Positions 6,424 to 8,260 of a stretch of DNA of 8,260 bases are shown here, piece after piece. The translations under genes and the position numbers were made by a program. This DNA is from JBFKUL01 sp041635755 (GTDB taxonomy: Bacteria; Pseudomonadota; Gammaproteobacteria; Burkholderiales; SG8-39): contig JBFKUL010000124.1 of assembly GCA_041635755.1 (NCBI GenBank), positions 1-8,260 of the forward strand, read 5' to 3'. The notes beneath the pieces are model-generated. The model worked only from the letters and a program-made list of their open reading frames with translations. It was not told where the DNA came from and made no database searches. Position 1 is the first letter of the stretch. Each line of letters starts with the position of its first letter.

Positions 6424-6450
6424 CAATCGGGAGAATTCCGGAGTCAGACC

Positions 6451-7299
6451 ATGAAGCGATCGATGCGCGCGGTTTTTCTGCTTGGTATCGCTGCCTCGCT
6501 CGTCCTGCCGCAGGCCTGGGCACAAGGCGAGGACGCGCTCGAGCTCGCGCGCCGGCTGGTACTGCGCTCCGGTATGGCGATCCAGATCCATGCGATTCCG
6601 ATCCAGTTCGAGCAAAGCGCCGCGCAGCACCGCGGCCGGGTGCCGGCGCAGGTGATCGCACAGGTGACGCAGGCCGGGAAGGAAGCCTTCCAGCCGGTGA
6701 AGCTGCACGAAGAGGTGGTGCGCAACGTCGCTGCGAAGATGAGCGCGGCGGCCATGCGCGACGCACTGGGCTGGCTCGAATCGGACACCGGGCGTCGCAT
6801 CACGGCGGCCGAAGAGGATGCCGCCACGACCGCAAGCCCGGATTCCATGAATCGCTATCTGGAGGTGCTCCGCAAGCAGCCTCCCTCGCAGCGGCGCGCA
6901 AAGCTGATCGGCGACGTGATGGGCGTCGCGAACGTGGTCGAGTCGAGCGCTGGGACGCTCGAAGCGCTGACGCTTGGGATCGCGGTCGGCTTCGACGCCA
7001 TGCAGCCGCGCGAGAAGCAGGCCGGGGCCGCCATGCTGCAATCGCGCCTGCGCGACTCGAACCTGCGCGGGGAGCTCCTGGCCAACCTCGGCGTGGCGCT
7101 GCCCGCGCTGATGCTCTACACCTACCGCGACGTGCCGGATGCCGATCTCGCGGCCTATGTGAAGTTCATGGAATCGCCCGCGGGCAGCGAGTACACGCGT
7201 GTCGGCCTCCAGGCGATCGAGGACGCGCTCGTGCGCGCGAGCTTCCGCATGGGGCAGCTCATGCAAAAGAACGCGCCGGCGCCGCGCACCAAGACGTAG
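6451..7299 (+). CDS. Exported DUF2059-domain protein with two related halves
   Basis: This is a 282-residue protein. Residues 1-24 form a signal peptide: KR near the start, a hydrophobic core and cleavage after AWA (22-24). It is then probably periplasmic. The region about 64-125 matches DUF2059, with its hallmark LGWLESDTGRRIT (106-118). A second copy of the same pattern appears at VKFMESPAGSEYT (237-249), 131 residues later, with W/F, ES, G and T conserved, so the protein looks like two helical DUF2059-like units. Its function is unknown; DUF2059 proteins are mostly helical envelope proteins. The ATG is supported by GGAG (6440-6443) with a 7-base spacer. It is divergent from the MEDS gene and 89 bases ahead of dinB, so it may share a transcript with dinB or stand alone; no terminator is evident between them. 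Confidence 0.85.
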   Translation: MKRSMRAVFLLGIAASLVLPQAWAQGEDALELARRLVLRSGMAIQIHAIPIQFEQSAAQHRGRVPAQVIAQVTQAGKEAFQPVKLHEEVVRNVAAKMSAAAMRDALGWLESDTGRRITAAEEDAATTASPDSMNRYLEVLRKQPPSQRRAKLIGDVMGVANVVESSAGTLEALTLGIAVGFDAMQPREKQAGAAMLQSRLRDSNLRGELLANLGVALPALMLYTYRDVPDADLAAYVKFMESPAGSEYTRVGLQAIEDALVRASFRMGQLMQKNAPAPRTKT

Positions 7300-7388
7300 C
7301 CGCGGGCTGCGCCGCCCGGCGCGAGAACGGGCGCATACCGAAGCTGCGCGAAGCGCTTCCAGTACTGCTCCTGTGGGAAAATCGCGCG

Positions 7389-8260
7389 GTGCAAGCCGCA
7401 CTGCGCCGCATCATCCATGTCGACATGGACGCTTTCTACGCGTCGGTCGAGCAGCGCGACGACCCGTCATTGCGTGGCCGGCCGCTCGCCGTGGGCGGCA
7501 GCGCTGCATCGCGCGGCGTGGTTGCGGCGGCAAGCTACGAGGCACGTGCCTTCGGCGTGCGCTCGGCGATGCCCACGGCGCGCGCGCTGCGCCTGTGTCC
7601 GGAGCTGGTGGTGGTGCGCCCGGATTTCACGCGCTATCGTGCGGTCTCACAGCAGATCCTCGGAATCTTTCGCGACTGCACGCCGCTGGTCGAGCCGCTT
7701 TCCCTCGACGAGGCGTACCTCGATGTCACCGAGAATCGCTGGGGCGAGGCGCTCGCGACCGATGTCGCTCGCCGCCTCAAGCAGCGCGTGCGACAGGAGA
7801 CCGGGCTTAGCGCCTCGGCGGGCGTCGCGCCGAACAAGTTCCTGGCCAAGATCGCCTCGGGCTGGAGAAAACCCGACGGCCTGACCGTCATCGCGCCAGA
7901 GCGAATCGAGGCGTTCCTGCAGCAGCTGCCGGTGGATGCGCTCTGGGGCGTCGGTCCGGTGACGGCGAAGAAACTCCGCGCGATCGGTATCGAGCGCCTG
8001 GTCGAGGTGCGCGACGCCGAACCGGAGCAGCTGCGCCGCACCGTCGGCAGTCTTACCGAGTGGCTGCAGCGCCTCGCGCGCGGTGACGATCCGCGGCCGG
8101 TGCAGCCGAACCGGCCCTCCAAGTCCGCCTCGAATGAAAACACCTACGCCGAGGACCTGCTCGAGATGCAGGAAATCCGCGCCGAAATCGAGCGCATGGC
8201 ACGGCGCACCGCGGCCTGGCTCGAGCGCAAGGGCCTGGTCGCGCGCACGGTGACGATCAA
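7389..8260 (+). CDS. dinB: DNA polymerase IV (Y-family translesion polymerase), C-terminus outside the window
   Basis: The first 290 codons of DinB are present; about 60 or more residues, including the end of the little finger and the beta-clamp-binding tail, lie outside. DinB copies past damaged bases with low fidelity. The palm begins HVDMDAFYASVEQRDDP with metal ligand D12 and Y17 as the steric-gate residue that excludes ribonucleotides. SLDEAYLDVT carries D107 and E108. SAGVAPNKFLAKIAS (143-157) and KPDGLTVI follow, then the helix-hairpin-helix LWGVGPVTAKKLRAIGI (185-201) and the start of the little finger near 240. All key residues are present, so the visible part looks functional. The start is taken as GTG at 7389, because no ATG lies in frame close upstream and the ribosome site is weak; the M of HVDMD is too far in. 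No LexA-type CTG-N10-CAG operator was found in the 89 bases upstream, which hold two short perfect palindromes (7350-7359 and 7360-7367). Confidence 0.95.
   Translation, partial: MQAALRRIIHVDMDAFYASVEQRDDPSLRGRPLAVGGSAASRGVVAAASYEARAFGVRSAMPTARALRLCPELVVVRPDFTRYRAVSQQILGIFRDCTPLVEPLSLDEAYLDVTENRWGEALATDVARRLKQRVRQETGLSASAGVAPNKFLAKIASGWRKPDGLTVIAPERIEAFLQQLPVDALWGVGPVTAKKLRAIGIERLVEVRDAEPEQLRRTVGSLTEWLQRLARGDDPRPVQPNRPSKSASNENTYAEDLLEMQEIRAEIERMARRTAAWLERKGLVARTVTI

Noticed and set aside
6227..6454. 75-codon plus-strand frame ending in an ATGA overlap with the DUF2059 start
   Set aside because: TTG start in the six-G region, no ribosome site, no coding-like composition; it crosses both hairpins and the likely promoter.
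7303..7318. CGGGC/GCCCG hairpin after the DUF2059 stop as a terminator
   Set aside because: Only five pairs and no T-run after it; such short GC stems are expected by chance in this GC-rich sequence.
7344..7362. CTG...CAG upstream of dinB as an SOS (LexA) operator
   Set aside because: The spacing is 13 bases rather than the 10 of the LexA site, and the inner bases are a GC-rich palindrome rather than AT-rich.
5626..7401. 591-codon minus-strand open frame
   Set aside because: It runs antisense to the DUF2059 gene and through the MEDS gene in another frame. Most of it is Arg/Ala/Pro-rich shadow; only its piece near 6233-6414 matters, as a possible lost MEDS leader.

Overview
The window is GC-rich, densely packed bacterial chromosome. 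Codon use, protein families and gene style suggest a betaproteobacterium, possibly Burkholderiales or a relative; this is inferred from general character, not from a marker gene. I see no insertion sequence, phage gene, CRISPR array, tRNA or rRNA. The window looks like ordinary chromosome with some genes of unknown role, and I do not see a clear new multi-gene system.

Left part (1-3579), all on the minus strand. Reading in the direction of transcription: an EamA/DMT-type exporter (2683-3579); a 325-base stretch without a gene that holds a strong long hairpin just past the exporter stop; a peroxiredoxin-like thioredoxin-fold protein (1701-2357); and, 42 bases later, an exported amidohydrolase of the Amidohydrolase_2 type (561-1658). 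The last two look like one operon. After about 170 bases comes the front part of a small winged-helix-like protein (1-387) that runs off the window.

Middle part (3580-5684), plus strand. An alpha/beta hydrolase (3677-4453) is followed after 4 bases by a 12-helix MFS transporter resembling the fosmidomycin-resistance (Fsr) group (4458-5684). They are almost certainly co-transcribed and may handle the same substrate, which is not identifiable from sequence. The exporter and the hydrolase diverge from a 97-base region that must hold both promoters.

Right part (5685-8260). A minus-strand MEDS-domain (DcmR-type sensory) gene converges on the MFS gene with 15 bases between the stops. Its conserved N-terminus lies upstream of the first ATG, in an open frame with no usual start codon. 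A one-base change in a run of six G (plus strand, 6233-6238) would join it to a frame that has start codons, so the gene is broken, wrongly sequenced or unusually started. On the plus strand follow a secreted DUF2059 protein with two related halves (6451-7299) and the first 290 codons of DNA polymerase IV, dinB (7389 to the window end).
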